Shown in pieces: positions 1 through 7,950 of a DNA stretch of 64,000 nucleotides (the stretch's first letter is position 1; the number at the start of each line of letters is the position of its first letter). Made by a program: the position numbers and the translations under genes. Under the pieces are notes generated by a model, which saw only the letters and a list, made by a program, of their open reading frames with translations, made no database searches and had not been told where the DNA came from. The stretch comes from Lysobacteraceae bacterium UBA6001 (GTDB lineage Bacteria > Pseudomonadota > Gammaproteobacteria > Xanthomonadales > Xanthomonadaceae): contig DJAN01000207.1 in NCBI GenBank assembly GCA_002429615.1, positions 10,348-74,347 on the forward strand. The letters run 5' to 3'.

Positions 1-221
1 GTGGGAATGCGCCCGGCCGAGGTATGCGGCGAGGCCAGCAGGCCCAGGTCCTCCAGGTCCGCCAGCACGTTGCGGATGGTGGCCGCGCTGATGTCCAGGC
101 CGGCGTGCTGGGCCAGGGTCCTGGACCCGACCGGTTCGCCATCATGGATATAGCGCGAGATCAGCGTGCGCAGCAGGTGCCGGGCGCGGGGATCGAGCGA
201 GGGCGTGGAAGACGGGCGCAT
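1..221 (-). CDS. hrcA: Heat-inducible transcription repressor HrcA (N-terminal part, runs off the window)
   Basis: Only the first 73 codons are present. They begin [20 protein letters not shown] and contain the N-terminal winged-helix of HrcA, including the stretches [10 protein letters not shown] and [14 protein letters not shown] and the downstream [10 protein letters not shown] that is nearly invariant in the family. HrcA represses groE/dnaK-type heat-shock operons by binding CIRCE elements; no CIRCE is visible here. The start ATG is read from the complement at 219-221. An upstream ATG in the same region closes after seven codons, so it was not used. The gene is divergent from recN, as in Xanthomonas and Stenotrophomonas. 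The C-terminal dimerisation and GAF-like parts lie outside the window. Confidence 0.93.
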   Translation of the reverse strand, partial: MRPSSTPSLDPRARHLLRTLISRYIHDGEPVGSRTLAQHAGLDISAATIRNVLADLEDLGLLASPHTSAGRIP

Positions 222-344
222 GGGATCAGCCGGTGAGACGCGACATTAGATAATGACTGCGCGGCGGCTTGGCAAGCGCCATCCGCCCTTTCCTGCCCCC
301 GGCCCCAGCGCCTAAGCTTTCACCGTTCATCGACCTTCGCGACC

Positions 345-2012
345 ATGCTGACCCATCTTTCGATCAAGGATTTCGCCGTCGTCCGCGCCACCGAGCTGGA
401 ATTCGGCCCCGGCATGACCGTGGTGTCGGGCGAGACCGGCGCCGGCAAGTCGCTGATGGTGGACGCGCTGGGCTTCCTGTCCGGCCTGCGCGCCGATAGC
501 GGCGTGGTCCGCCACGGCGCCGAGCGCGCCGAGCTGTCGGCCGAGTTCGCGCTGGCCGACGCCAACCCCGCCCGCGACTGGCTGGCCGAGCAGGCCCTGG
601 ACGATGACGGCCAGTGCCAGCTGCGGCGGGTGATCCGCGCCGACGGCGGGTCGCGGGCCTGGATCAATGGCCGCCCGGTGACGCTGTCGCAGCTGGCCGA
701 GCTGGCCGGCTTCCTGGTCGAGATCCACGGCCAGCACGAACACCAGGCGCTGCTGTCGCGCGGCAGCCAGCTGCTGCTGCTCGATGCCTATGCCCGCAAC
801 GGCGAGGCGCGCGCCGCGGTGCGTGCCGCCACCGAGCAATGGCAGACGCTGCTGGCCGAACGCGATGCGCTGTCCGCGCAGGGTGATGTGTCCGACCGCA
901 TCGGCTTCCTCGAACACCAGCTGGCCGAACTCGAACGCGAGGAGCTGGCGCCGGAGGCGATCGCCGCCCTGGGCAGCGCGCATCGCCGCCAGGCCCACGC
1001 CGCCGCGCTGATCGGTGCGTGCGAGCGCGTCGCCGGGCAGCTCAATGGCGACGAGGGCCAGTCGGTGCTGGGCCTGCTGCAGTCCGGCCGCCACGAGCTG
1101 AGCCGGGTGGCCGAGCACGAACCGCGGCTGCGCGACGTGGATGCCCTGCTGGACGGCGCCGCGATCCAGCTCGACGAGGCGCTGGCCCTGCTCGACCGGG
1201 TCCGCGACGACCTGGAAGCCGACCCGGAACAGTTCGAGGACATGGAGCGCCGCCTCGGCCGCCTGCATGACCTGGCGCGCAAGCACCGGGTGCCGGCCGA
1301 GGGCCTGGCCGAGCACCGCGACCGCCTCGCCGCCGAGGTGCAGACCCTGCGCGGCGCCGACGAACGGCTGCAGCAGATCGACCGGCTGATTGGCGCCGCG
1401 GCCGAGCGCTGGCGCGAGGCGGCGGCGGTCCTGACCGCCAGCCGTGCGGCGGCCGCCACGACGCTGGCGCGCACCACCACGGGGCTGATCGGCGAGCTGG
1501 GCATGGGCGGGGGGCAGTTCCTGATCGAGCTGCAGCCGCAGCCGGGCGACCGCCCGGACCCGCAGGGCGCCGAGCGGGTGGAATTCCTGGTTGCCGCCAA
1601 TGCCGGGCAGCCGGCGCGGGCGCTGCGCAAGGTGGCCTCTGGCGGCGAGCTGTCGCGGGTGTCGCTGGCGATCGAGGTGGCCGCGCTGGGCCTGGATGCG
1701 GTGCCGACGATGGTGTTCGACGAGGTGGATTCGGGCATCGGCGGCGCGGTGGCGGACATCGTCGGACAGAAACTGCGCGCGCTGGGCGAGCAGCGCCAGG
1801 TGCTGTGCGTGACCCACCTGCCGCAGGTGGCGGCGAAGGGCCATGCACATTACCGGGTGAGCAAGGCGCCGGTGGAAGGCATGACCCAGAGCGCGGTGGA
1901 ACTACTGGATGCCGCCGCCCGCCAGGAGGAACTGGCGCGGATGCTGGGCGGGGTGGAGGTCAGCAAGGAAGCGCGCGCGGCGGCGAAGAAGCTGCTGCAG
2001 GCGGTGGGATAA
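345..2012 (+). CDS. recN: DNA repair protein RecN
   Basis: This is a 555-residue SMC-like ATPase of the double-strand-break repair pathway; RecN normally acts with RecA on the nucleoid. The Walker A motif is GETGAGKS at residues 29-36. Near residue 430 lies the ABC signature region KVASGGELSRVSLA, followed by Walker B in TMVFDEVDSGIGG. The middle third is a charged, Ala/Glu/Arg-rich coiled coil, as expected. Length is normal for RecN. The start MLTHLSIKDF matches the family. It is divergent from hrcA across about 120 bp. I could not recognise a LexA box in that gap, so SOS control is not shown by the sequence. Confidence 0.97.
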   Translation: MLTHLSIKDFAVVRATELEFGPGMTVVSGETGAGKSLMVDALGFLSGLRADSGVVRHGAERAELSAEFALADANPARDWLAEQALDDDGQCQLRRVIRADGGSRAWINGRPVTLSQLAELAGFLVEIHGQHEHQALLSRGSQLLLLDAYARNGEARAAVRAATEQWQTLLAERDALSAQGDVSDRIGFLEHQLAELEREELAPEAIAALGSAHRRQAHAAALIGACERVAGQLNGDEGQSVLGLLQSGRHELSRVAEHEPRLRDVDALLDGAAIQLDEALALLDRVRDDLEADPEQFEDMERRLGRLHDLARKHRVPAEGLAEHRDRLAAEVQTLRGADERLQQIDRLIGAAAERWREAAAVLTASRAAAATTLARTTTGLIGELGMGGGQFLIELQPQPGDRPDPQGAERVEFLVAANAGQPARALRKVASGGELSRVSLAIEVAALGLDAVPTMVFDEVDSGIGGAVADIVGQKLRALGEQRQVLCVTHLPQVAAKGHAHYRVSKAPVEGMTQSAVELLDAAARQEELARMLGGVEVSKEARAAAKKLLQAVG

Positions 2013-2025
2013 CCGAACCCACCCA

Positions 2026-2120
2026 TGTAGGAGCGGCTTCAGCCGCGACCCTGGAACCCCGGCTAACGGGTCCATGGCGGGCAGCGGATGTTGCCGGTCG
2101 CGGCTGAAGCCGCTCCTACA
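2026..2120. repeat. REP-type inverted repeat, perfect 25-bp arms
   Basis: Arms at 2026-2050 and 2096-2120 are perfect reverse complements of each other. They contain the GTAGGAGCGGCTTCAGCCGC motif that recurs as REP sequences in Pseudomonas and Xanthomonadaceae genomes. The paired arrangement with a 45-bp spacer is the REP-doublet form thought to be moved by RAYT transposases. It lies just after the recN stop codon and can form a long hairpin in recN mRNA. Confidence 0.85.
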
Positions 2121-2135
2121 GTGAGGGAGCGACAC

Positions 2136-2164
2136 AAAAAAGGCGGCCATTGGCCGCCTTTTTC
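2136..2164. terminator. Bidirectional intrinsic terminator between recN and fur
   Basis: AAGGCGGCC and GGCCGCCTT pair around a short AT loop. A run of A on the left and of T on the right make it usable from both sides, which suits the convergent recN and fur genes. Confidence 0.85.
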
Positions 2165-2181
2165 ATCCCGCCGCCTTGATC

Positions 2182-2592
2182 TCAGCGGCTGCGCTTCTTG
2201 CGCACATACAGCACCAGCGAGTGCTCCTCCAGCTCGTAGCCGTGCTTGGCGGCGATCTGCCGCTGCAGGGCCTCGATCTCCTCGCTTTCGAACTCGATGA
2301 TCTTGCCGGTATCCACGTCCACCATGTGGTCGTGGTGGCCGCCGCGGTCCAGCTCATAGACGGCCTGGCCGCCTTCGAAGTTGTGCTTCAGCACCAGGCC
2401 GGCGGCCTCGAACTGGGTCAGCACGCGGTAGACGGTCGCCAGGCCGATCTCGTCGCCGTGCTCGAGCAGCTGGCGGTAGATGTCTTCGGCGCTGAGGTGG
2501 TGCTGGGCACCCCGCTGCTCCAGCAGCTCCAGGATACGCATGCGCGGGTGGGTGACCTTCAGCCCGACTTTGCGCAGGTCATGGGTTTCCAT
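2182..2592 (-). CDS. fur: Ferric uptake regulator Fur
   Basis: This is a 136-residue Fur-family metalloregulator: an N-terminal winged helix (GLKVTHPRMRILELL, ATVYRVLTQFE) and a C-terminal dimerisation and metal domain with the GGHHDHMVD histidine cluster. With Fe2+ it represses iron-uptake genes by binding Fur boxes. I start it at METHDLRK because GGAGA lies five bases before that ATG, while the ATG four codons upstream overlaps this Shine-Dalgarno. The structural-zinc CxxC seen after the HHDH motif in E. coli Fur is absent (VDVDTGK). It is divergent from bamE, as in other Xanthomonadaceae. Confidence 0.96.
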   Translation of the reverse strand: METHDLRKVGLKVTHPRMRILELLEQRGAQHHLSAEDIYRQLLEHGDEIGLATVYRVLTQFEAAGLVLKHNFEGGQAVYELDRGGHHDHMVDVDTGKIIEFESEEIEALQRQIAAKHGYELEEHSLVLYVRKKRSR

Positions 2593-2697
2593 GGCAATCT
2601 CCATTCATAGGCAATTTAGCGCCAGCTGCCTCGGGGATGGGTCGCGGCGACCGCCGGGAGTGTATCATCGGCCTGTTTTCACTCGCCTCCCGTACCG

Positions 2698-3093
2698 ATG
2701 CGCAATCTCCTGCTGGTCGCCGTTGTCGCCCTTTCCACCGCTGGCTGCGGCATCATCTACAAGCAGCCGATCTATCAGGGCAACCTGATCAAGAAGAGCG
2801 CTGTCGACCAGTTGCAGGTCGGCCAGAGCAAGCAGGCCGTCGAGGCGCTGCTGGGCACTCCGTCGATTCCCGACCCGTTCCACGCCGAGCGCTGGGACTA
2901 CACCTCGACCCAGCGCGTGGACCGCCTGGCCCATGTCGAGAAGAAGAACTTCACCGTGTTCTTCGAGCAGAACCAGGTCGTGCGCTGGGAAGGCGACTAC
3001 TTCGCCGACCAGGACCTCGCCCTGGCCAAGGCCGCGCCGCGTCAGTTCGGCCGCAACCTGGCCAAGGACAAGAAGGGCCAGCGCGGCCGTTAA
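2698..3093 (+). CDS. bamE: Outer membrane assembly lipoprotein BamE (SmpA/OmlA)
   Basis: This 131-residue lipoprotein carries a signal peptide MRNLLLVAVVALSTAGC. The lipobox STAGC puts the lipidated cysteine at residue 17. The mature part has the SmpA/OmlA fold signature: VDQLQVGQSKQAVEALLGTP followed by ERWDYTS. BamE is an accessory subunit of the BAM complex at the inner face of the outer membrane. The fur-bamE divergent pair is a conserved Xanthomonas arrangement in which omlA is divergent from fur. The 3' end overlaps convergent rnfH by four bases. Confidence 0.95.
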   Translation: MRNLLLVAVVALSTAGCGIIYKQPIYQGNLIKKSAVDQLQVGQSKQAVEALLGTPSIPDPFHAERWDYTSTQRVDRLAHVEKKNFTVFFEQNQVVRWEGDYFADQDLALAKAAPRQFGRNLAKDKKGQRGR

Positions 3094-3362
3094 CCGCGCC
3101 TGGGGCCGGCTGCCGGCCCGGCCCGGCGCCGCCGGGCCTCCTTCGGATCGGCCAGCAATGGCCGCAGCAGCTCCACCCGGTCACCGTCGCGCAGCGCCTG
3201 CTGCGGACGGGCGACATTCCCATGCACCGCCACGCCGGCGGCCTGTTCGGCCCCGGGCAGGTCCGCCGCGGCGATCGCCTCGGCCACGGTGGCGCCATCG
3301 GCGAGCTCCAGCTGCCGCGCGGCGGCGTGGTCCGGCCAGGCGATGACGACTTCAACGCGCAT
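3090..3362 (-). CDS. rnfH: RnfH family protein (RatB)
   Basis: This 90-residue protein has a ubiquitin-like beta-grasp fold. It begins MRVEVVIAWPD, and the GATVAEAIAAADLPG and HGNVARPQQALRDGDRVELLRPLLADPKEARR stretches are typical of the RnfH/UPF0125 family. The molecular role is not established; the gene is usually beside ratA. It starts five bases after the ratA stop, so the two are cotranscribed. The GC-rich tail RRRRAGPAAGPRRG is unstructured. Confidence 0.92.
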   Translation of the reverse strand: MRVEVVIAWPDHAAARQLELADGATVAEAIAAADLPGAEQAAGVAVHGNVARPQQALRDGDRVELLRPLLADPKEARRRRAGPAAGPRRG

Positions 3363-3367
3363 GCGCG

Positions 3368-3796
3368 CTAGACCTCGCGGTCGGCGACACGGACGAAATC
3401 GTTGACCATGCGGTCGGCCAGACCCTGGAAGCCCAGCGCCAAAGCCGGCCCCAGCAGGCGCGAACTGGGCTCGAACTCCAGGGTCAGGGTGACCTTGCAG
3501 GCATCCTCGTCCAGCGAATGGAACTCCCAGCGCCCCTGCAGGCGCTTGAACGGGCCGTCGCGCAGCTGCATATCAATGCTGTGCGGCCGGTGCAGGGTGT
3601 TTTCGGTGGTGAACCAGGTGCGGAACGACCCCAGGCCGAGGTCGAGCCGCGCGACCAGGCGATCCTCGCCCTGTTCGATCAGCTGGGCCTGGTCGCACCA
3701 GGAGAATCGCCGCGGATAGGCGGCGACGTCGTTGACCAGGTCGAACATGCGCGAGGCGCTGTGTTCGACCAGGGCGCTGCGGCGGATGGTAGGCAT
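3368..3796 (-). CDS. ratA: RatA family toxin / coenzyme Q-binding START-domain protein
   Basis: This 142-residue SRPBCC/START-like protein begins MPTIRRSALVEHSASRMFDLV and has YPRRFSWCDQAQLIEQ and WEFHSLDEDACKVTLTLEFEPSS further on. E. coli RatA (PasT) has been reported to block 70S assembly, while the wider COQ10 family binds ubiquinone; the sequence does not decide between these. The frame stays open far upstream across smpB, but the conserved N-terminus fixes the start at 3796. It is first in the ratA-rnfH operon and divergent from smpB. Confidence 0.93.
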   Translation of the reverse strand: MPTIRRSALVEHSASRMFDLVNDVAAYPRRFSWCDQAQLIEQGEDRLVARLDLGLGSFRTWFTTENTLHRPHSIDMQLRDGPFKRLQGRWEFHSLDEDACKVTLTLEFEPSSRLLGPALALGFQGLADRMVNDFVRVADREV

Positions 3797-3856
3797 GCGG
3801 GGCACTGCGCGGTCGCCCGGCGGGCCGAACGATCGCGAATAGGAGACAATAGGAAG

Positions 3857-4360
3857 ATGAGCAAGAAACCCGGCAAGGATAAAGCAAACGGCGCGGCGGC
3901 CAACAAGACCATCGCGTTGAACAAGCGCGCGCGCCACGAGTACCACCTGGAGGAGCGCTACGAGGTGGGCCTCGCCCTGCAGGGCTGGGAGGTCAAGTCG
4001 ATCCGTGCCGGGCGCGCCAATATCGGCGATGCCTATGCCTTCGTCCGCCAGGGCGAGATCTTCCTGTACGGCGCGCAGTTCACGCCGCTGATCACCGCCT
4101 CCACCCATGTGGTGGCCGAGGAGCGCCGCGACCGCAAGATGCTGCTGCACCGGCATGAGATCGACAAGCTGATCGGCCGCGTGGAGCGCGACGGGTACAC
4201 GCTGATTCCGACCGCGATGTACTGGAGCAAGAACAAGGTCAAGCTGGAGATCGCGCTGGCCAAGGGCAAGCAGACCCACGACAAGCGCGACGCCGCCAAG
4301 GAACGCGACTGGCAGCGCGACAAGCAGCGGGCGATGCGGGCGCACAACAAGAACGCCTGA
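3857..4360 (+). CDS. smpB: SsrA-binding protein SmpB
   Basis: This 167-residue partner of tmRNA in trans-translation recognises the tRNA-like domain of SsrA and delivers it to stalled ribosomes. Visible family blocks are IALNKRARHEYHLEERYEVG, GWEVKSIRAGRANIGD, and the basic C-terminal tail KRDAAKERDWQRDKQRAMR that inserts in the mRNA channel. The start ATG at 3857 is preceded by AGGA. Immediately downstream is its functional partner ssrA. Confidence 0.97.
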   Translation: MSKKPGKDKANGAAANKTIALNKRARHEYHLEERYEVGLALQGWEVKSIRAGRANIGDAYAFVRQGEIFLYGAQFTPLITASTHVVAEERRDRKMLLHRHEIDKLIGRVERDGYTLIPTAMYWSKNKVKLEIALAKGKQTHDKRDAAKERDWQRDKQRAMRAHNKNA

Positions 4361-4396
4361 GCGGCGGGCACCGCGTCCGCGCGCCGCATCGTTGCC

Positions 4397-4419
4397 GCGG
4401 GAGCGGCGTCAGCCGCGAG
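4397..4419. repeat. Solitary degenerate REP-like motif
   Basis: GCGGGAGCGGCGTCAGCCGC is a diverged half of the REP sequence seen at 2026-2120. It can fold on itself through GCGGC and GCCGC. It lies in the smpB-ssrA gap. Confidence 0.45.
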
Positions 4420-4519
4420 CCGGCTGAACTGAAGCGCGCCGCAGCCGATTCACCCGCGCCCTTGTGAACCCCCTGCCCCACCCCTACACTGTGCCGGTCA
4501 GCGTTTCACGCTGATCCCC

Positions 4520-4872
4520 GGGGGTGCACTGGTTTCGACGGGGGTCGCGAAGTCGCTTGGCGCATGCCGAGGGGGCAGCTTTCCTCGTAAATCCAGCCGC
4601 AAACTTATAGTTGCCAACGACGACAACTACGCTCTGGCCGCTTAAGGCCTAAGCCCCGAAATCGCTTGTGTCCGTGCTCGCGACGTAGGGTCATCATCAC
4701 GGAACCGCCTGTGGTGGCTGCCTGTCAGCCATGGGTTAAATAAAGCGGGCTGGCTCCGGGATGCGCTTCGCACATCGTGCTGTTCCGGGGTGAGATTCAA
4801 CGGTGAGCTAAGCATGTAGTGCCGGGGATGGAGAGCCTTCGGACGGCGGTTCGATTCCGCCCACCTCCACCA
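4520..4872 (+). ncRNA. ssrA: tmRNA (SsrA), proteolysis tag ANDDNYALAA
   Basis: The 5' end GGGGGTG pairs with CACCTCC before the encoded ACCA end (4869-4872), giving the seven-base acceptor stem. The conserved 5' block TGGTTTCGACGGG and the 3' T-arm block GGTTCGATTCC are present, as is GTAAGCATGTAGT-like sequence near 4810-4820. The tag reading frame runs 4613-4645: GCC AAC GAC GAC AAC TAC GCT CTG GCC GCT TAA. This is the rescue RNA for stalled ribosomes, used with SmpB encoded just upstream. Its 3' end doubles as the phage attachment site, and the integration restores an intact 3' end. Confidence 0.96.
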
Positions 4873-4876
4873 ATGC
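4859..4876. other. attL core in the 3' end of ssrA
   Basis: The 18 bases gcccacctccaccaatgc are repeated exactly at 54776-54793. This copy is the true ssrA 3' end, so the element inserted downstream of it and left tmRNA intact. The similarity continues imperfectly for about 100 further bases beyond both copies; see the island remnant at 54794. Confidence 0.92.
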
Positions 4877-4896
4877 AGGGACCGACGAGGTCCGAC

Positions 4897-4940
4897 AAAG
4901 GCCGGAAACACCTTGATTTGAAGGGTTTCCGGCCTTTTTT
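4897..4940 (+). terminator. Intrinsic terminator after ssrA
   Basis: AAAGGCCGGAAAC pairs with GTTTCCGGCCTTT and is followed by a T6 run. A diverged second copy stands at 54813-54857 beyond attR, so this terminator is carried in the att-proximal DNA of both elements. Confidence 0.85.
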
Positions 4941-5027
4941 ATGTGCGACGCAGTGCGAGCGCGAACGTATCAATCCGCGAGACGCTGGGGGCATATTTTG
5001 GGGCACCTGCCCCCAACCCCACTCCTG

Positions 5028-6248
5028 ATGCCCCCACTTACCGATTTGGCGCTGCGCCGCGCTCGACCCTCCACGAAGAGCCAGCGCCTCTTCGACGGCG
5101 GCGGCATGTACCTGGAGATCTCTCCGTCAGGCGGCCGATGGTGGCGGCTCAAGTATCGGTTCGATGGTCGGGAGAAGCGGCTGGCGCTCGGGGTCTATCC
5201 CGACGTCCCCCTCGCCCTGGCCCGCCAACGTCGCGAGGAGGCTCGCCAGCTGCTGGCGCAGGGCATCGACCCAGGACGACAGAAGAAGGCCGTAGCCGCC
5301 GCACGCGCAGAGCTGGGGGCGAATACCTTCGAGGTCATTGCCCGGGAGTGGCTGGACAAGCGCGACTGGGTCGACGGCTACCGCGTGAAGGTCGTAGCCT
5401 GGTTCGACAACGACGTCTTCCCCTGGATCGGCTCCAGGCCGGCTGCCGAGCTTGAGGCGCCCGACTTCCTGGCCGTGGCGAGAAGGATCGAGAAGCGCGG
5501 CGCCTTCGAGTCGGCCCACCGGATCATGCAGAATTGCGGCCAGGTGATGCGTTATGCGATCGCCACCGGTCGGGCCACGCGCAATCCGGTCGCTGATCTC
5601 CGCGGCGCCCTGACGCCGGCGCCTGAGCAGCATCATGCCGCGATTACTGACCCACGCGAGCTCGGCCCGCTCCTGGCGGCGATCGATGGTTACACCGGCA
5701 GCATGATCACCCGCTGCGCACTAGCGCTGTTGCCGTTGGTCTTCGTGCGACCTGGCGAGCTGCGCATGGCCGAGTGGAAAGAGTTCGACCTGGACGCTGC
5801 TCGGTGGGAGATTCCCGCCGCACGGATGAAGATGAAGATCGCGCACGTCGTTCCGCTCGCGCGCGAAGCGGTATCCATCTTGCGTGATCTGCATCCATTG
5901 ACCGGCCAGGGCCGGTACGTCTTTCCCAGCGCGCGTTCAGCGAAGCGCCCAATGTCGAACAACGCGATGAACGCGGCCTTCCGGCGAATGGGCTATGAAG
6001 TTGGCACCGTAACCGGGCATGGCTTTCGCGCGACGGCGCGAACCATCCTCGACGAAGTGCTGGGCTTCCGACCGGACATCATTGAGCATCAGCTTGCCCA
6101 CGCAGTGCGAGACCCCAACGGTCGCGCCTACAACCGCACTTCGCACCTGCAGGAAAGGATCCGCATGATGCAGGTATGGGCCGATTACCTGGCCAGATTG
6201 AGAAGCCAACCAACCACCGCTCCAGGCAGTGCAATGCCGTCCCCTTAG
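5028..6248 (+). CDS. Tyrosine recombinase / P4-type prophage integrase
   Basis: This 406-residue integrase has an N-terminal DUF4102 arm-binding domain (MPPLTDLALRRARP, then WWRLKYRFDGREKRLALG), a central core-binding domain and a C-terminal catalytic domain. Likely catalytic residues are R241 in VRPGELRMAEW, H331 and R334 in HGFRAT, H358 in HQLAH, and the nucleophile Y368 in AYNRTSH. It catalyses site-specific integration and excision at the ssrA att core 150 bp upstream. ATG 5028 was chosen because the DUF4102 homology begins there; the open frame upstream is att DNA. No excisionase is adjacent; the AlpA-like gene near attR is the best candidate. Confidence 0.95.
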   Translation: MPPLTDLALRRARPSTKSQRLFDGGGMYLEISPSGGRWWRLKYRFDGREKRLALGVYPDVPLALARQRREEARQLLAQGIDPGRQKKAVAAARAELGANTFEVIAREWLDKRDWVDGYRVKVVAWFDNDVFPWIGSRPAAELEAPDFLAVARRIEKRGAFESAHRIMQNCGQVMRYAIATGRATRNPVADLRGALTPAPEQHHAAITDPRELGPLLAAIDGYTGSMITRCALALLPLVFVRPGELRMAEWKEFDLDAARWEIPAARMKMKIAHVVPLAREAVSILRDLHPLTGQGRYVFPSARSAKRPMSNNAMNAAFRRMGYEVGTVTGHGFRATARTILDEVLGFRPDIIEHQLAHAVRDPNGRAYNRTSHLQERIRMMQVWADYLARLRSQPTTAPGSAMPSP

Positions 6249-6449
6249 GAGGGGGCTTGCCCGCATATACGTGGCGCGGCATTTCGTCGGTCGCGTGTCC
6301 GGGCTGTGACCAGACGGACAGATCTACCCGAGAAGCCCCATCCGTGGTCAGCCCGATGCCGCACCATCGGAGGTGGGGCCATGATCCGCGCGCCAAAGTG
6401 TCAACACCATAGGTAGCGCGCTGAAGGCAGCGAGCCACATCGCAAACAA

Positions 6450-6469
6450 AATGCGATACGAATCGCATT
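6450..6469. promoter_or_regulatory. Perfect 8-bp-arm palindrome downstream of the integrase
   Basis: AATGCGAT and ATCGCATT flank ACGA. There is no T-run, so an operator is more likely than a terminator. The surrounding 6249-6486 stretch holds nothing else I can call. Confidence 0.4.
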
Positions 6470-6486
6470 ACTGAAAACTCCGTGAG

Positions 6487-6612
6487 TCAAGCGGCGATTT
6501 GATACTCATAGAACGGGTGCCGCTTGTCGTCGAACGTCGCGCAGAAGGTGCCCAGGTCGTTCAGAAAAATCCGCGCGCCACCTCGTTCTGCATAAGGCGC
6601 GGTCCACCTCAC
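6487..6612 (-). CDS. Small uncharacterised ORF (41 aa, GTG start)
   Basis: From a GTG at 6612 the frame reads VRWTAPYAERGGARIFLNDL and ends HPFYEYQIAA. It is not recognised. The composition (Phe/Tyr/Asp-rich, few Arg) is unlike the random frames nearby, but there is no convincing Shine-Dalgarno and no ATG. It may be the 3' end of a larger gene lost by recombination. The DNA just upstream (GTTGAGGCGGACAT) recurs at 55300 beside the sibling pseudogene, so this spot is part of a shared mobile context. Confidence 0.35.
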   Translation of the reverse strand: MRWTAPYAERGGARIFLNDLGTFCATFDDKRHPFYEYQIAA

Positions 6613-6656
6613 TACGTTGAGGCGGACATGAGCTCCTCGCACTAACTCACGCCCCC

Positions 6657-6974
6657 TCACATACCCCGCCGGCGACGGTGGGCCGTCTGGACCTCGATCC
6701 CTGTGCGGCGCTCCTCGGGGACCGGACGGCCCAGACCGCGGTACTGCTCGCGGATCCGGGCCTCCCATCGCCCGGCCCAGCGCTCCAGGAAACGAATTGA
6801 AGCATCGCGGCTGGGCAGAAACTCAAAGCGCAGGTTCGTGGTCCCGTCGTTCCGGGAGACTCGGCAGCCGCGCCCCTCGGGCAATTCCACGATCAACCCG
6901 ATGCCCCGGCCGTCCAGGTCGAGGTGCAGGTCTGTGCGCCAAGGGCGCCATTCGAAGCCGGCTGGAAGTGTCAT
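6657..6974 (-). CDS. Uncharacterised 105-aa prophage protein, intact copy of a duplicated family
   Basis: The product begins MTLPAGFEWRPWRTDLHLDL and contains RFEFLPSRDASIRFLERWAG and RWEARIREQYRGLGRP. I do not recognise a family. It overlaps the next gene upstream (6971-7165) by four bases, so the two form a leftward pair. A truncated and frameshifted sibling lies outside the prophage at 55313-55546, which shows that the gene travels with this island type. No membrane segment or signal peptide. Confidence 0.75.
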   Translation of the reverse strand: MTLPAGFEWRPWRTDLHLDLDGRGIGLIVELPEGRGCRVSRNDGTTNLRFEFLPSRDASIRFLERWAGRWEARIREQYRGLGRPVPEERRTGIEVQTAHRRRRGM

Positions 6975-7165
6975 GGAGCCATCATATCGGGCGGCGTTTC
7001 ACCGTCTGAGACTGGCAAGTCGGCAACCCCGGCACGCTCCGCGAGCTCGGCCATCATTCGAAGGTACGCGTCGAAGTCGAATCCGCGCTCCTCCTCGGAA
7101 TCGACCGGAGGAAGCGGACGCTGGACGAAGTGCAGCAGTTCGTAGAGAGGCCCAACGCTGGCCAT
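6971..7165 (-). CDS. Uncharacterised 64-aa acidic protein
   Basis: It starts MASVGPLYELLHFVQRPLPP and ends SDGETPPDMMAP, and is strongly acidic in the middle (DSEEERGFDFDAYLRMM). It overlaps the following gene by four bases (ATGA type), the mark of translational coupling. The LuxR-type gene ends four bases upstream of its start on the same strand, so all three may be one leftward unit. No function is recognised. Confidence 0.65.
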   Translation of the reverse strand: MASVGPLYELLHFVQRPLPPVDSEEERGFDFDAYLRMMAELAERAGVADLPVSDGETPPDMMAP

Positions 7166-7169
7166 GTCG

Positions 7170-7874
7170 TCACTCCAATGGTCGCGCTGTCGCGTGCCTA
7201 GGGGTAAGCGCGTCAGACCTGCCCCCTTGGCACGCCGTCAAATTGCGTGTTGCGACGCCACGACGCAGCATTTGATCGACTTCCAAGATGGAATGAGCAT
7301 CGAGCTTGCGCATAGCCGAATACTTGTGCGCCTCAATCGTTCTCAATGACAAGCCCAACTGGTTGGCCACCACCCTGGAACGAACCCCTGTGCAAAGCCT
7401 GCGCAGGACTTCGAATTCGCGAGGTGTAAGCTCCCCCCAGGCAGGCACTTCCACGCCCGCTGAGGAGTCGGGACAGACGAATCCGGCACCCCTGGCTACA
7501 AGCTGCACCGCTCGCAGCAGCTCGCTCGCGGGTCTTCCCTTGGATACGACCCCCGCTGCTCCTGCTTGAATCATCTTCCTTATGACGAAGCGGTCGACAT
7601 GGGGAAAAAGGACGAGGACCGAAGCTGAAGACCTTGCCGCACAAAGCCTACCGATTTTTTGAACGAGCAGCGGATTGACAACAGCGAAGCTCACAATGAC
7701 TAGTTCGCAATCGCTCACCGAGTGAAGTCCGAGAAGCTCATCGGGGTGCGGTCCAAGCCGTGCATCCCACCCTCCATCTGACACGAGCTTAGCGATGCCC
7801 TCGGCAACGAGGATGTGCTCGTCACAGATCAGGACTGACCCACATTCCTGGACATCTTGCCCTTTCAAGGCCAT
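7170..7874 (-). CDS. Orphan LuxR/NarL-type response regulator with degenerate receiver
   Basis: This 234-residue protein has a receiver-like N-terminus (SVLICDEHILVAEGIAKLV, residues 13-31) and a C-terminal LuxR helix-turn-helix from about residue 147 (ELTPREFEVLRRLCTGVRSR, then LGLSLRTIEAHKYSAMRKL). The phosphoacceptor position in the third strand reads LVIVSFAVVNP, with S62 where Asp normally stands, although the acidic pair near residue 18 and K112 remain. It therefore probably does not take phosphate from a kinase in the normal way, and no kinase is nearby. I start at MALKGQDV (7874); an in-frame start 12 codons upstream is possible. Targets may be the adjacent accessory genes. Confidence 0.82.
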   Translation of the reverse strand: MALKGQDVQECGSVLICDEHILVAEGIAKLVSDGGWDARLGPHPDELLGLHSVSDCELVIVSFAVVNPLLVQKIGRLCAARSSASVLVLFPHVDRFVIRKMIQAGAAGVVSKGRPASELLRAVQLVARGAGFVCPDSSAGVEVPAWGELTPREFEVLRRLCTGVRSRVVANQLGLSLRTIEAHKYSAMRKLDAHSILEVDQMLRRGVATRNLTACQGGRSDALTPRHATARPLE

Positions 7875-7950
7875 GGGAGACTCCGCCCGGCCGTCGCCTT
7901 TATACAACATGCCGCAAGCGCGATCCGCGCTGGAACCGGGAATCTACCGA

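Noticed and set aside
327-1850. Long open frame on the minus strand across recN (507 codons)
   Set aside because: It is the codon-position shadow of a GC-rich gene: Arg/Gln/His-rich nonsense opposite a clearly conserved RecN.
4611-4872. tRNA gene
   Set aside because: The T-arm and CCA end belong to tmRNA; the tag frame and 5' partner of the acceptor stem show this is ssrA, not a separate tRNA.
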